Source: Enterovibrio sp. JCM 19048
GTDB taxonomy: Bacteria > Pseudomonadota > Gammaproteobacteria > Enterobacterales > Vibrionaceae
Assembly: GCA_001310415.1 (NCBI GenBank)
Contig: BAXE01000023.1
Location: 1 to 64,000 of the forward strand
Length of the DNA: 64,000 nucleotides
Reading direction: 5' to 3'
This document shows, in pieces, positions 1-9,625 of this stretch. The notes beneath the pieces were generated by a model, which was not told the origin of the DNA, made no database searches, and worked only from the letters and a program-made list of their open reading frames with translations. How positions within the stretch are numbered: position 1 is the first letter of the stretch; each line of letters starts with the position of its first letter. The position numbers were made by a program, and so were the translations under genes.

Positions 1-31
1 GTTTAGGTATTTTTGTCATTGAAGACGGTGA

Positions 32-943
32 TCATTTGATGGCGGTACAGAAACTCACATCCGCATGATGGGTCTGCGGGTCAAAGCTGTGGTAAAGCTC
101 GAAACAAGGCCTGTCATCAGACTCAATCCCCATTTCAATTACCTTGCCCATTAAATCATCCCACGCCTTAGGATATTGGCTAAAGTCGGTGATTTGCTGG
201 CGCATCACCGCATATTCACCACCAGGGAAGTCCTGTAACTCAATCCCCACAGGTACTTCGGTGTTTTCAGGTACCATCAGGCTAATATCAGTACGGCACT
301 TTTCGTTCGGCGTAATTTCGGGATTGTCGTGATAAATGAAAATACAGGTGTTACCTGCCAACCCCTTCATGCCTGCCCATTGATAGAGTTTGCCTGCCGG
401 TTCTTCGTATCCGACGCCATAAGGCCCTGTCACACGAATATACGCGAGTTTAGTGGGTTCAAAGCGTTGCGTTTCCATTGTTCTGCTCCATGTTGAACTG
501 TCAAAGCCAGTATATGGTTCTGACTCCCCCGCTTCGTTTCCAATCTTGCGCAGCGTGTGTCCAATCTTGCTGTTCCGGGTTAATTCAGAAAATTCCTGAT
601 AGTTTGAGCAATCCCGGAAAGCTGTCGGGGTGACACCAAAATGCTGTTGAAACGCCTTTGCCAAGCTCTGGGAAGAGGAAAACCCAAAATCCAGCGCAAT
701 ATTCAGCACTGGCTGTTTGGATTTGAACAGCTCATCAGCCGCAGCCTGCAAGCGCAAACGCCGGATAAAATCCGCCAGTGTTTCCCCTTGCACTGCTTTA
801 AAGGTGCGATGGAAATGATAGGGCGAAAGGTTCGCCAGTGCTGCGACTTCTGGCAGGTTCAATGGCTCGTTGTAGTGCTTTTCCAGATAGCGGATAACCG
901 GTAACAAGCGCTGGTGATAATCAACTTTCATAGCAAACGACAC
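32..943 (-). CDS. AraC-family regulator with GyrI-like effector domain
   Basis: Transcription regulator of the Rob/SbmC-like class, 303 aa. Residues about 10-110 form two AraC helix-turn-helix motifs (LANLSPYHFHRTFK, then IALDFGFSSSQSLAKAFQQHFG-like second recognition unit ending in the usual GVTPTAFR). Residues about 155-303 match the GyrI-like (SbmC) small-molecule-binding domain, with the typical RVTGPYG and GGEYAV segments. This architecture usually senses amphipathic drugs or toxic ligands; the ligand here is unknown. The first start is GTG at 943; an ATG five codons in (931) is an equally good start, neither has a strong Shine-Dalgarno. Reading frame intact. Monocistronic, faces away from the next gene. 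Confidence 0.9.
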   Translation of the reverse strand: MSFAMKVDYHQRLLPVIRYLEKHYNEPLNLPEVAALANLSPYHFHRTFKAVQGETLADFIRRLRLQAAADELFKSKQPVLNIALDFGFSSSQSLAKAFQQHFGVTPTAFRDCSNYQEFSELTRNSKIGHTLRKIGNEAGESEPYTGFDSSTWSRTMETQRFEPTKLAYIRVTGPYGVGYEEPAGKLYQWAGMKGLAGNTCIFIYHDNPEITPNEKCRTDISLMVPENTEVPVGIELQDFPGGEYAVMRQQITDFSQYPKAWDDLMGKVIEMGIESDDRPCFELYHSFDPQTHHADVSFCTAIK

Positions 944-1185
944 GTTAATTCAGACCCCACATAGCCTAGCCCATCGCGATCGCTGTGCAATCCCTATACA
1001 GAAAACTTGGGACTTATCCCCTACCCTGCAGCGCCCTCTGTTCAACTCTTCGCCAACACTGCCATGTTGTCAGGCCATTCGAGGCAACAGACGAGACAAG
1101 GCTCACCAAACCCGATGAATTTGCTTTGGCGCACAAAGGCTTGGGTTATAGTGGGGTCGATTTTTGTTAAAGACAGTAGATAGCA

Positions 1186-1539
1186 ATGAGTTTTGAGCAA
1201 CAACTAGATCGCGCACACCAACTTCTGCTGGAAAAAGGCTTTCTGGCGGGCTCCATTAGCCCAATTATTTACCGCATCGCTCGCAAAGCAGGTTTGAAAG
1301 TCCCACCACCACAGTTCTGCGGATTCAGCACTAACGTACTCTTGGGAACAGTGTGGTTTGGCACATTGTGGGGTGTCATTATGTGGTTTATGCAGTGGCA
1401 GAGCCTTGGTGTTTCGCTCCTTTACGCCTTCAATGCATCATCCATTACTGGCCTGTTCTTCGGTTTGATGATGGCGAGCTGGTACAAACTTTCAGCCAAG
1501 CGCAAAAATCTGCCATCGTGGCACTCCTTTTTGGGCTGA
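1186..1539 (+). CDS. DUF6404 family small membrane protein
   Basis: 117 aa protein that looks like the DUF6404 family found in vibrios and enterobacteria; function unknown. An amphipathic N-terminus (EQQLDRAHQLLLEKG) and a PPPQF-type segment precede two predicted membrane helices at about 48-70 and 76-98, ending in a basic tail (SAKRKN). The family assignment is from remembered sequence pattern, not a search. Intact frame, convergent with the SRPBCC gene. Confidence 0.7.
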   Translation: MSFEQQLDRAHQLLLEKGFLAGSISPIIYRIARKAGLKVPPPQFCGFSTNVLLGTVWFGTLWGVIMWFMQWQSLGVSLLYAFNASSITGLFFGLMMASWYKLSAKRKNLPSWHSFLG

Positions 1540-1624
1540 CGGTTCAGTCTGGTCTGTTACCTGCGTATATTTCGGGGGAAATGCGGGTGACAGACCAGCT
1601 ATATCGTAAAACTCGTTTTAACTT

Positions 1625-2167
1625 CTATTTCGCTTCCATTTCTTCTTTCAGGTGGTTCAAACCAGCCTGATACAGACCTGTCACGCCTTTCACCGCCGCT
1701 TCATCAGTCAGGTATTCCGGTGGATTACTTTCCGGAAAGCCACGATAAAAATTGCCGCTCCAGGTGACTTCACTGTCATTCGCGCCGTTTGCCACCACAG
1801 AAATGGTTGAGCTGTAGTGGGTAACAGGCAACAGGTCGACGTTTTCTTTGGTAATGCGGTATTGCAGGGTCATCTTCTCCTGATCAATGCTGGCCAGCTC
1901 TTCTGTCACAGACGCCTCATCAACATACAGTTTCCTCACCGCGCCCGGTTGGTTGGCTTCGCCCGACACCAGTTCATTTTTGGTGATCCCCGGGATCCAG
2001 GCATCTGTCCCATCAAACCCGATCACACGTTTCCACACCTGTTCTGCCGGTGCAGCAATATTGACCTTCTCTGTCACGGACAGCTCTTCCAGACCGTCCA
2101 GAGCCAAAGCCGGGATAGACAGTAACATCGCGCCAATCACGGCACCTGAACGAAGTAAGCTTTTCAT
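1625..2167 (-). CDS. Exported SRPBCC (polyketide cyclase/START-like) protein
   Basis: 180 aa. An N-terminal signal peptide (MKSLLRSGAVIGAMLLS, cleavage near PALA-LD) leads into an SRPBCC helix-grip fold: VTEKVNIAAPAEQVWKRV, then W-IPGI, YRITKENVDLLPVTHYSSTI, and SEVTWSGNF. Such proteins bind hydrophobic ligands in a deep cavity; the periplasmic form has no assigned ligand. I chose the ATG at 2167 because AAAGGA lies 8 nt upstream; longer in-frame extension to 2236 lacks a ribosome site and would bury the signal peptide. Intact frame. Confidence 0.8.
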   Translation of the reverse strand: MKSLLRSGAVIGAMLLSIPALALDGLEELSVTEKVNIAAPAEQVWKRVIGFDGTDAWIPGITKNELVSGEANQPGAVRKLYVDEASVTEELASIDQEKMTLQYRITKENVDLLPVTHYSSTISVVANGANDSEVTWSGNFYRGFPESNPPEYLTDEAAVKGVTGLYQAGLNHLKEEMEAK

Positions 2168-2313
2168 TGTTGTCATCCTTTCTTTTCGAACATCAATCGG
2201 CAAGCGCATGTATTGGAGGCCAGCCATCCATTTCAAATAGCCCTATGAAACTAGCTGAGATGACGGGGTGACAGATGACAGAAACATGGGAAACAACAAT
2301 GACAAAAGGAGAG

Positions 2314-2350
2314 TAAAAACACCTTTGCTGTACTGCACAACAAAGGTGTG
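2314..2350 (-). terminator. Rho-independent terminator of the polyamine-type ABC operon
   Basis: Read on the minus strand, CACCTTTG/CAAAGGTG form a perfect 8-bp stem (2341-2348 with 2320-2327) followed by TTTTTA, immediately after the permease stop at 2354. Confidence 0.8.
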
Positions 2351-2353
2351 GGA

Positions 2354-3200
2354 TCAGTCTTCGAGACCGCGCATTTTTGCGCTGCGCCGACGCAGGTATT
2401 CGAGAGTTGTAAGTAGGGCAATCGAGAGCACCACCAGCAAGGTTGCCGCAGCAAGTATGGTGGGGCTGATCTCTTCACGTATCCCAGACCACATTTGTAT
2501 TGGCAACGTCGTTTGCTCTGGGCCGGCGATAAACAGCACCACCACCACTTCATCGAATGAAGTGATAAATGCAAACAGGCACCGGAAATAACGCCTGGCG
2601 TGACCAGAGGCAAGACGACCTTGAAAAAGGTTTGCACGGGATTGGCCCCCAGGCTGGCTGACGCCCGAGTCAGTGAATGGTCAAAACCGCTCAATGTGGC
2701 GGTCACCGTGATCACGACAAATGGAATCCCCAACGCGGTGTGAGCCAGAATCACCCCGATGTAGGTCTGGGTGAGCTGGAACCGCGAAAAGAAAAAGAAC
2801 ATCGCTGCCGCAGAGATGATCAAAGGCACAATCATGGGTGAAATGAGGATTGCCATCACCACGTCTTTATACGGCATGTAACGGCTGGAAAGACCCAGTG
2901 CAGCCACCGTTCCCAGTACGGTTGCCAAAATGGTGGAGGCAATTGCCACAATCACACTGTTTTTCACCGCTTTTTGCCAGGCGTCTGAGGTAAAGAAATC
3001 GTCATACCATCGAAGGGAAAAGCCTCTGGGTCAAAACTCAACATTTCAGGTGTGAAAGTAAAGTAGGGCTCAGCGTTAAAACTCAGCGGAATAATCACCA
3101 GTAGCGGCCCGATAAGAAACAGGAATATCGCCGCACAGATGACCCGGAAAGCCACATACCAGACTTTTTCTCCCGTCGTTGCGCATTCAGGTAATGCCAT
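2354..3200 (-). CDS. ABC transporter permease, PotC/PotI-like (frameshifted)
   Basis: Second inner-membrane permease of a spermidine/putrescine-type importer, about 283 aa after reconstruction. TM1 lies in VICAAIFLFLIGPLLVIIPL; the core contains the EAA loop (LTRASASLGANPVQTFFKVVLP) that contacts the ATPase; it ends in RRSAKMRGLED. Two frame breaks: near 3000 (before SDAWQKAVKNSVIVAIAS) and near 2590 (after TPGVISGA, continuing as EVVVVLFIAGPEQTTLP). GGGAGG sits 5 nt before the ATG. It starts 9 nt after the upstream permease and ends the operon. Substrate class is inferred from family, not proved. Confidence 0.85.
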
Positions 3201-3209
3201 TGTGCCTCC

Positions 3210-4466
3210 CTAGCCCAGTTTCACGTTGTCGACGCCAATCAGGCGGTTGTAAAGCCAGTACAGCAAGATCACGACAATCAGCAGGATCGAGGCAATGGCA
3301 GCAGCAAGCCCCCAGTTCAGTGAGGTTTGCATGTGATAAGCGATAAAGTTGGTAATGAATGTACCGGTTTGACCACCCACCAAAGCAGGGGTGATGTAGT
3401 AACCAATGGAAAGGATAAACACCAGAATCGACCCCGCGCCAATGCCCGGCAGGGTTTGCGGGAAGTAAACCCGGGTGAATGCCATAAACTGCGTCGCACC
3501 CATCGAGCGGGCGGCACGGACATAGCTTGGGGATATGGTTTTCATTACCGAATAAAGCGGCAGGATCATAAACGGCAGCAGAATATGGGTCATCGCCACC
3601 AGGGTTCCTGTCTGGTTGTAAATCATCTGGATGCGGTTGTCGTCATCCAACATGCCCACCCCGACCATCATGTCGTTAAGCACCCCTTGTTGCTGCAGTA
3701 TCGCTATCCAGGTTGCTGTGCGCACAAGAAGGGAAGTCCAGAAAGGCAGTAAGACAAGGATCATTAACAGGTTGGCTTGCTTGGCAGGCAGGTTCGCTAG
3801 CAGATAAGCCACCGGGTAACCGAGGAGCAAACACAGGAACGTAATAGACACGCTCATATACAGCGTGCGCCAAAAGAGGGAATTATAGATTTGCAAATGT
3901 TCAGGCTGGGCAACAATGCTGCCATCATCACCGTATTTCAAATCAACGGCATTCAGGTAGTAGGACAGGGTATAAGGTGAAGATTCACGTTGGATCAACG
4001 CCCAGACACCGGGATCCATCCAGCGCTTGTCGACTTTTGCCATCTGTTCTTTAAACGGTGCTTCTGTGATGCGTTTTGATTTGCGCGCTGATTTCATGAT
4101 CAGTGAGCGCATACCCGATTTGGCGTAGTTCAACCGAGAAGCAACTTTACCGATGTTTCGCGCCTCTGCGCCTGTGCGCAAATCAACCACCAAAGCCGCA
4201 TAGACTTCTTCATCCGGCAGCCCTTCCCCATTCCAGCTTTCCAGTGCGGATTTGGTATTAGGCAAATACGTGGAGACTTCCGGGTTTTCAACGCTGCGCT
4301 GCAGCATGTCGACAATTGGCAGGACAAACGCGACCAACAAGAAGATCAACAACGGCGCAACCAGAAGGAATGCTTTGATTTTATTGCGACGGATTGAACG
4401 CTGCTGACTGACCCGCAGCGAAACGCCATCCGCGGTTTTGATTTCGTTAGCCGGACTTCCTTGCAC
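3210..4466 (-). CDS. ABC transporter permease, PotB/PotH-like, with large periplasmic insert
   Basis: First permease, 418 aa, intact. GTG start at 4466 preceded by AGGAGAG at 6 nt. TM1 (about 31-52) is followed by an extended region of roughly 150 residues (about 53-200: LESWNGEGLPDEEVYAALVV ... RWMDPGVWALIQRE) before the five remaining helices; the usual PotB is about 285 aa, so this insert is the main oddity. The EAA motif RAARSMGATQFMAFTRVYFP and the GYYITPALVGG segment are typical. It works with the downstream permease and the ATPase encoded at the operon head. Confidence 0.9.
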   Translation of the reverse strand: MQGSPANEIKTADGVSLRVSQQRSIRRNKIKAFLLVAPLLIFLLVAFVLPIVDMLQRSVENPEVSTYLPNTKSALESWNGEGLPDEEVYAALVVDLRTGAEARNIGKVASRLNYAKSGMRSLIMKSARKSKRITEAPFKEQMAKVDKRWMDPGVWALIQRESSPYTLSYYLNAVDLKYGDDGSIVAQPEHLQIYNSLFWRTLYMSVSITFLCLLLGYPVAYLLANLPAKQANLLMILVLLPFWTSLLVRTATWIAILQQQGVLNDMMVGVGMLDDDNRIQMIYNQTGTLVAMTHILLPFMILPLYSVMKTISPSYVRAARSMGATQFMAFTRVYFPQTLPGIGAGSILVFILSIGYYITPALVGGQTGTFITNFIAYHMQTSLNWGLAAAIASILLIVVILLYWLYNRLIGVDNVKLG

Positions 4467-4550
4467 CAGACTCTCCTACTCTACGTTTTGAGCTTTGCTT
4501 GAATTGCATGGCGGGATGCGCCAAAGGCACAGCCCGCCATCGGTGGCAAT

Positions 4551-5633
4551 TTACTGTGCCAGCCACGCATTGAAACGTTGTGCCAACTCGTCACCGTTAT
4601 CTGCCAGAATTCATCATTTTTGGGGATAGCGGTTGCGAAGTTTGGCCCATAGGTCGGCATGTGCGGCTTCATGTCGATGCCGGTATCAGCATGGGTAGTT
4701 ACCATACCAGCGACGAGTTACGCGCCGGGCCGTAAGAAATGTACTTAGCTTGGTCAGCGAGGCGCTGCGGGTCAGTAGCAAAGCGCAGATAGTCTTTCAC
4801 TTTATCCATCTTGCCCTTTGGCACTGCCCATCCATCCAGTTCGAACACCTGTCCATCCCAGATAATTTCAAAGGGTTGTTTCTCGTTGACGGCAGCGTTG
4901 AAGATACGGCCATTGTAGGCAGAGGCAAATGCCACCTCTTTATCCGCCAATAATTGTGGTGGCTGCGCACCTTCTTCCCACCAAATCACCGAATCTTTGA
5001 TGGTGTCGAGCTTATTGAAAGCACGCTGCACGCCCTCTTCAGTACTCAGTACGTCGTAAACGTCCGATGCAGGCACACCATCAGCGATCAGTGCCCATTC
5101 CAGATTATTAATGGGCTTTTTCTGCAATGAGCGCTTGCCTGGGAAGTTTTTCAGGTCGAATACGTCAGCAATCTTCGTCGGCGCTTTGTCGAACATTTCT
5201 TCGTTGTACGCCACGATGTTGGAGTAAACGATCGAAGGAACAAAACACTCACCGAGAGAGCCTGCCAGAAAATCTTTGCTTGCAGGTGTGCCATCCGGCG
5301 CTGGGTCCAACTGGGTATCAGGATTCAGTGGCTCAATAAGGCTTCATCACACGCCACAATGGCATCCGATGGCAGGATATCAACCAGATCCCAGGTGACA
5401 TTGCCGGATTCAACCTGAGCGCGAAGACCAGACAGTGCGTTTTGCGACTTATCGATATTCACAATTTTCTGACCGGTTTTTTCAGTCCACGGTTCGTGGT
5501 ATGCCTTGGTCTGGCTCGCCGTGTAGGCACCGCCCCAAGAAACGACATTGAGCGAGTCCTCTGCTGCGGAAGCAGATGCCGCAATGCCCGTTAATCCGCT
5601 CAGGATTGCTACCTGTAACGCCAGTTTTTTCAT
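4551..5633 (-). CDS. ABC transporter periplasmic binding protein, PotD-like (frameshifted)
   Basis: Solute-binding protein of COG0687 type, about 361 aa. Signal peptide MKKLALQVAILSGLTGIAAS-ASA, then LNVVSWGGAY, the family hallmark of polyamine-type binding proteins. Three single-base losses: near 5337 (DEAL / EPLNPDTQLDPAPDG), near 4705 (ARNSSLV / VTTHADTGIDMKPHMPT) and near 4600 (NDEFW / ADNGDELAQRFNAWLAQ stop). With them repaired the length fits exactly. AGGAG lies 8 nt before ATG 5633. It sits 168 nt after the ATPase gene and 84 nt before the first permease. Substrate could be a polyamine or another amine; sequence alone does not decide. Confidence 0.88.
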
Positions 5634-5801
5634 CGTGTTTCTCCTCAAGTCTTTCGTCTGTTTCTTCACGTCTGAGCATGAGAGGAATCGACTTCTACAC
5701 CGTTGAGCGGCAGCAGAAAAACCGCGTTCCTTCACTTACCCAATCTCACATGCACTGCCACTTTTCGGAGCGACAGCGCTGCAATGTGTTGTGTTTTGTT
5801 G

Positions 5802-6912
5802 TCAGGATGCGTCTAACGCACGGCAGTCTTCTTTAGACCAACCGATGCGAATCGTGTCACCACGTTGAAGGTTGGGATGTCCTTCAGCGTTAGGTGTTTT
5901 GATAATGAATTCATCGCTTTCACAAACCGACACACGGGTGCGGAGGTGGTCACCGAGATAAATCACCTCTTCAACCCTGGCATCAAAAATATTGGGAAGG
6001 CCACCCTGTTCAGGGTTGATAACAATGCGTTCTGGGCGCAAGGACAAAGTGGAGCGTTCCCCTTCTTTGCCCACAGCAACCGGCTTGGCGGTAATGATGT
6101 CGCCATTGGGGATCTGGACGCGGCAGGCGTGTTCATCCACTGCGATGACATCGCCGCGCAAGCGGTTGTTTTCACCAATAAACTGTGCAACAAACGCATT
6201 AACCGGACGCTCATAAAGCTCTTCCGGCGTCGCCAACTGCTGCACAACGCCATCATTGAAAACCGCAATGCGATCAGACATGGTGAGTGCTTCAGACTGG
6301 TCGTGGGTCACGTAAATCATGGTGACACCGAGATCTTCCTGAATGTGTTTGATCTCGTATTGCATCTCTTCGCGCAGGTTTTTATCCAGTGCACCGAGCG
6401 GTTCATCCATCAAAACCAGTTCAGGCTCGAAAACCAGCGCGCGGGCAACAGCCACACGTTGCTGCTGGCCACCAGAGAGGTGGGCAGGACGTCGGTGACC
6501 GAATTCAGACAAGCGCACCATGTCCAGCGCACGCTTTACTTTCTTTTCGATTTCCGACTTGGACATTTTGCGGACTTGGAGCGGAAAGGCGAGGTTTTCC
6601 GCCACCGTCATATGAGGGAATAAGGCGTAATTCTGGAATACCAAACCGATACCCCGTTTGTGGGGTGGCAGTTTTTAATGGGATTACCGTTAAGGTAGAT
6701 TTCGCCATGGGTCGCTGCTCAAAACCGGCCATCATCATCAGGACAGTAGACTTGCCGGAACCAGAAGGCCCAAGCAGGGTGATAAACTCCCCTTGGTCGA
6801 TATCCATTTCAAACCCTTTGACGACCAAGGTTCTGCCATCATAGCTTTTCTGCACATTGTCGAATTTTACGAATGGCATTCCCGTTGCTTCCTTGCTACC
6901 GCTGCTTTGCAT
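5802..6912 (-). CDS. ABC transporter ATP-binding protein, PotA-like (frameshifted)
   Basis: ATPase of the polyamine-type importer, about 370 aa. Walker [11 protein letters not shown]-loop [13 protein letters not shown], signature [15 protein letters not shown], Walker [13 protein letters not shown] and H-loop YVTHDQSEA are all present; the C-terminal third is the TOBE domain ([10 protein letters not shown]). Two single-base losses near 6715 (FEQ / [10 protein letters not shown]) and near 6660 (NP / LPPHKRGIG). Start ambiguous: ATG 6912, or ATG 6879 (MPFVKFDNV) with AAGGA closer; the second gives the canonical N-terminus. First gene of the operon; its 250-nt upstream region is shared with the divergent ProX-like gene. 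Confidence 0.9.
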
Positions 6913-7163
6913 ATATCAGGCATTCCTTACACCACTAAACAGTTAGAGCGTATAACACATTTTTAACATCAGCCAAGATGCATCCCCTTGAGTGGGATAC
7001 CGATCAATGCAGGTATGGACAAACGTGCAAAATTTCATTTCGCCCAAAAGTGGTGAAATGCCATCATTCTCACGATTATCAGATGTGGGCGGTTTACCCC
7101 CAGAACATGTTTGCTATCGTGGACAGTGACAACCCGCATCCGTTATTGAAGGAGACATTGCAG

Positions 7164-8148
7164 ATGCAAACGCGCTACCTACCCCTGGCTTTTCTGGCTG
7201 TATCACCTTTTGTTTCCGCGCAAGAGTGTGGCGATGTCACCATCGCTGACATGAACTGGAATTCCGCGACCCTGATGGCGCATGTAGACCAGTTTATTCT
7301 GCAAAATGGCTATGGATGTAACGCCGAACTGGTGCCCGGCGACACCATGCAACCGGCGTATCAATGACGGAAAAAGGCGAGCCGGATATCGCGCCGGAAT
7401 TCTGGAGTAACTCCCACAAAGAGATGCTGCAAAAAGGCGTGGATGAGAAGAAACTTCGCTTTGCCGGTAAAGCCTTCACGGAGGTGGTGAAGAAGGTTTT
7501 TGGGTGCCTAAATACATGGTGGATAAAAACCCCGAGCTTGCCACTATCGAAGGTATCAAAGCCAACGCCAAGCTCTTTCCCCACCCGGAAGATGACAGCA
7601 AAGCCGCATTTATGAGCTGCCCTGCCGGTTGGACATGCCAAATCACCGCTGGTCATTTGTTTGATGCGCTTGGGTTAGAAGAAGCCGGTTTCGAACAGGT
7701 TGACCCTGGCTCCGGTGCTGCCCTGGCTGGGTCAATTGCCCGCGCATATGACCGCGAGCAACCCTGGTTTGGTTACTACTGGTCACCCACACCGGTTTTA
7801 GGTCGCTATGAAATGGTAAAAGTAGACTTTGGTGTTCCTGCTGACCCAGAGCATTATGAAAGCTGCATCACCCAGGCGGACTGTCTGACACCGAAAGTAA
7901 CGGCCTACCCGCCTTCTGCCGTAAACACTATCACGACGGAAAAGTTTGCTGAGCAATCACCTGAAGCGTATGCCTACATCCAAAACCGCAGCTACTCCAA
8001 TGCTGACATGAGCGCCATGATGGCGTGGATGGAAGAGAATCAGGCTGATGGCGAAATCGCCGCCTTTGAATTTTTGCAATCCTACCCTCAGGTCTGGACA
8101 ACATGGGTACCGGAAGCAGTGGCTGAGAAAATAAAATCAGCGCTTTGA
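7164..8148 (+). CDS. Glycine betaine/choline-type ABC substrate-binding protein, ProX/OpuAC-like (frameshifted)
   Basis: Periplasmic binding protein of about 328 aa. Signal peptide MQTRYLPLAFLAVSPFVSA; mature part begins QECGDVTIADMNWNSATL, typical of OpuAC proteins that bind quaternary amines through a Trp/Tyr aromatic cage (WFGYYWSPTP segment). AAGGAGA is 9 nt before ATG 7164. Frame breaks near 7355 (GDTMQP / SMTEKGEPD) and near 7480 (AFTE / GGEEGFWVPKYMV). No ATPase or permease follows, so it either serves a transporter encoded elsewhere or, less likely, the divergent ABC operon. Ends at a strong terminator. Confidence 0.85.
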
Positions 8149-8170
8149 CCCGACAAGCGCACCAGAGAAG

Positions 8171-8196
8171 AAGGAAGGCATGTCCTTCCTTTTTTA
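8171..8196 (+). terminator. Rho-independent terminator after proX-like gene
   Basis: AAGGAAGG (8171-8178) pairs with CCTTCCTT (8184-8191) over a 5-nt loop, followed by TTTTT. Confidence 0.85.
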
Positions 8197-8511
8197 TTCG
8201 CCCACAAAGCATTTACACCTGCCCAGCTCTCCATCTGCTCTAAAATCAACCGCAAGTTATTGATTGTCCCAACAAAGAAACACTGCATAGATTTCACATG
8301 CATATACTTTCACGCAGATACCTGAAGTTAAAGTTGGTTGCATGTTTAAGCCCCTCCATCTTTCGCCCTGCCCCTCTCTTTTTAAGCAGACTACGGGCGA
8401 TTGGTTATGCTTTTTGTGTTGCCTTGATAGCACACGAAGCCCTTTCAGTTTCAAGAATCACCAGACCCGCCACGGCGGTACCTTAGAAAACAAGCGCATG
8501 GAGAATCGCAA
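8197..8511. other. Intergenic region upstream of the RND efflux operon
   Basis: About 315 nt with no convincing coding sequence or regulator gene. It must hold the promoter of the efflux pair; I see no clear operator. The efflux ATG is preceded by ATGGAGAATCGCAA, a usable GGAG ribosome site. Confidence 0.5.
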
Positions 8512-9615
8512 ATGAATAGATGGGTCTTAGGGATGATCGTGATTGCTGTGCTCGCTTTTGGCACAGTGATTGGGTTTAACCTTTTCGTAAACAAAAAAAT
8601 CGATACCGCACTCGCCAACTTGCCGGAACCGGTTTATCCCGTCACGGTAGAGAAACTCACCCCAACCGTGTGGCCGCAAAGTATCAAGGCCATTGGCTTT
8701 ATTGAACCCCATCAAGGCGTAAGCGTTTCCAATGAAGTGGCAGGTATTGTCACTGCTATCAACTTCGAAAACGGCCAAACCGTTACCGATGGCACTATTC
8801 TGGTGAGCCTGGATTCTTCCGTGCAGCAAGCCCAACTCAAAGCAGAACAGGTGCAACTGCCATCCGTGCGCGACGATTACAACCGCCTGCGTAAACTCTA
8901 TGAAGAACGTTCGGTTTCGCAACAAAGTGTTGAGTCGGCCCAGTCTAAGTACGAGTCTTTACAGGCCAACATTGAAAGCTTGCAAGCCACCATTGCCCAG
9001 CGTGAGATCAAAGCACCGTTTGACGGCCTTCTCGGTATTCGCAACGTCAACCTCGGCCAATATGTATCAGCCGGTACAGACATTGTCCGCCTTGAAGATC
9101 TGTCAGTCATGCGTGTGCGCTTCAGTATCCCCCAGTCGCAATTGGGCGCCATCAGCATTGGTCAGCCAATTACCCTTACCGTGGAAGCCTATCCTGGCCG
9201 TGTTTATAACGGAAAAATCAACGCCATCGAACCGGTTATCAATGCGCAGACCGGCTTGGTAAACGTGCAGGCAGAATTGCCAAACGAAGACAAATCACTG
9301 CGCGGCGGTATGTTCTCTGAAGTGTCTGTTGCCCTCAGTAATCTGGACGACCAGTTTGTCGTACCGCAAACCTCCATTGTTTTCGCGCTATACGGCAACT
9401 CCGTCTTTGTGCTGGACAAGAAAGACAATGAAACAAGGGTGCGTCAGGTTACCGTCGAAGTCGTACAGCGTGATGGTGCCAATGCTCTGGTCAACGGCAA
9501 ATTGAAATTTGACGACGAAGTGATCACCACCGGCATCCTTAACCTGAGTAACAACTCCAAGGTAAACGTTGTACCGAACCCTATCTCCTTGCCAGACAAA
9601 CTGCCGCAGCTGTAA
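8512..9615 (+). CDS. RND efflux membrane fusion (periplasmic adaptor) protein
   Basis: 367 aa adaptor linking an RND pump to an outer-membrane channel. One N-terminal membrane anchor (about 4-26), lipoyl half-motif GIVTAINFENGQTVTDGTILVSLD region, long coiled-coil hairpin (QAQLKAEQ ... NIESLQATIAQREIKAPFDG), then the beta-barrel domain ending PVINAQTGLVNVQAEL and RGGMF. Closest in style to the MexH/VexC-type adaptors. Intact. Stop is 10 nt before the pump gene, so the two form an operon. No TolC-like gene is adjacent, so a shared outer channel is expected. Confidence 0.92.
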   Translation: MNRWVLGMIVIAVLAFGTVIGFNLFVNKKIDTALANLPEPVYPVTVEKLTPTVWPQSIKAIGFIEPHQGVSVSNEVAGIVTAINFENGQTVTDGTILVSLDSSVQQAQLKAEQVQLPSVRDDYNRLRKLYEERSVSQQSVESAQSKYESLQANIESLQATIAQREIKAPFDGLLGIRNVNLGQYVSAGTDIVRLEDLSVMRVRFSIPQSQLGAISIGQPITLTVEAYPGRVYNGKINAIEPVINAQTGLVNVQAELPNEDKSLRGGMFSEVSVALSNLDDQFVVPQTSIVFALYGNSVFVLDKKDNETRVRQVTVEVVQRDGANALVNGKLKFDDEVITTGILNLSNNSKVNVVPNPISLPDKLPQL

Positions 9616-9625
9616 GGAGCCGGGT

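Noticed and set aside
985..1170. 61-codon plus-strand reading frame before the DUF6404 gene
   Set aside because: No ribosome site, biased composition and no recognisable motif; likely chance.
5865..6623. 252-codon plus-strand frame opposite the ABC ATPase
   Set aside because: Exactly antisense to conserved ATPase motifs; shadow frame.
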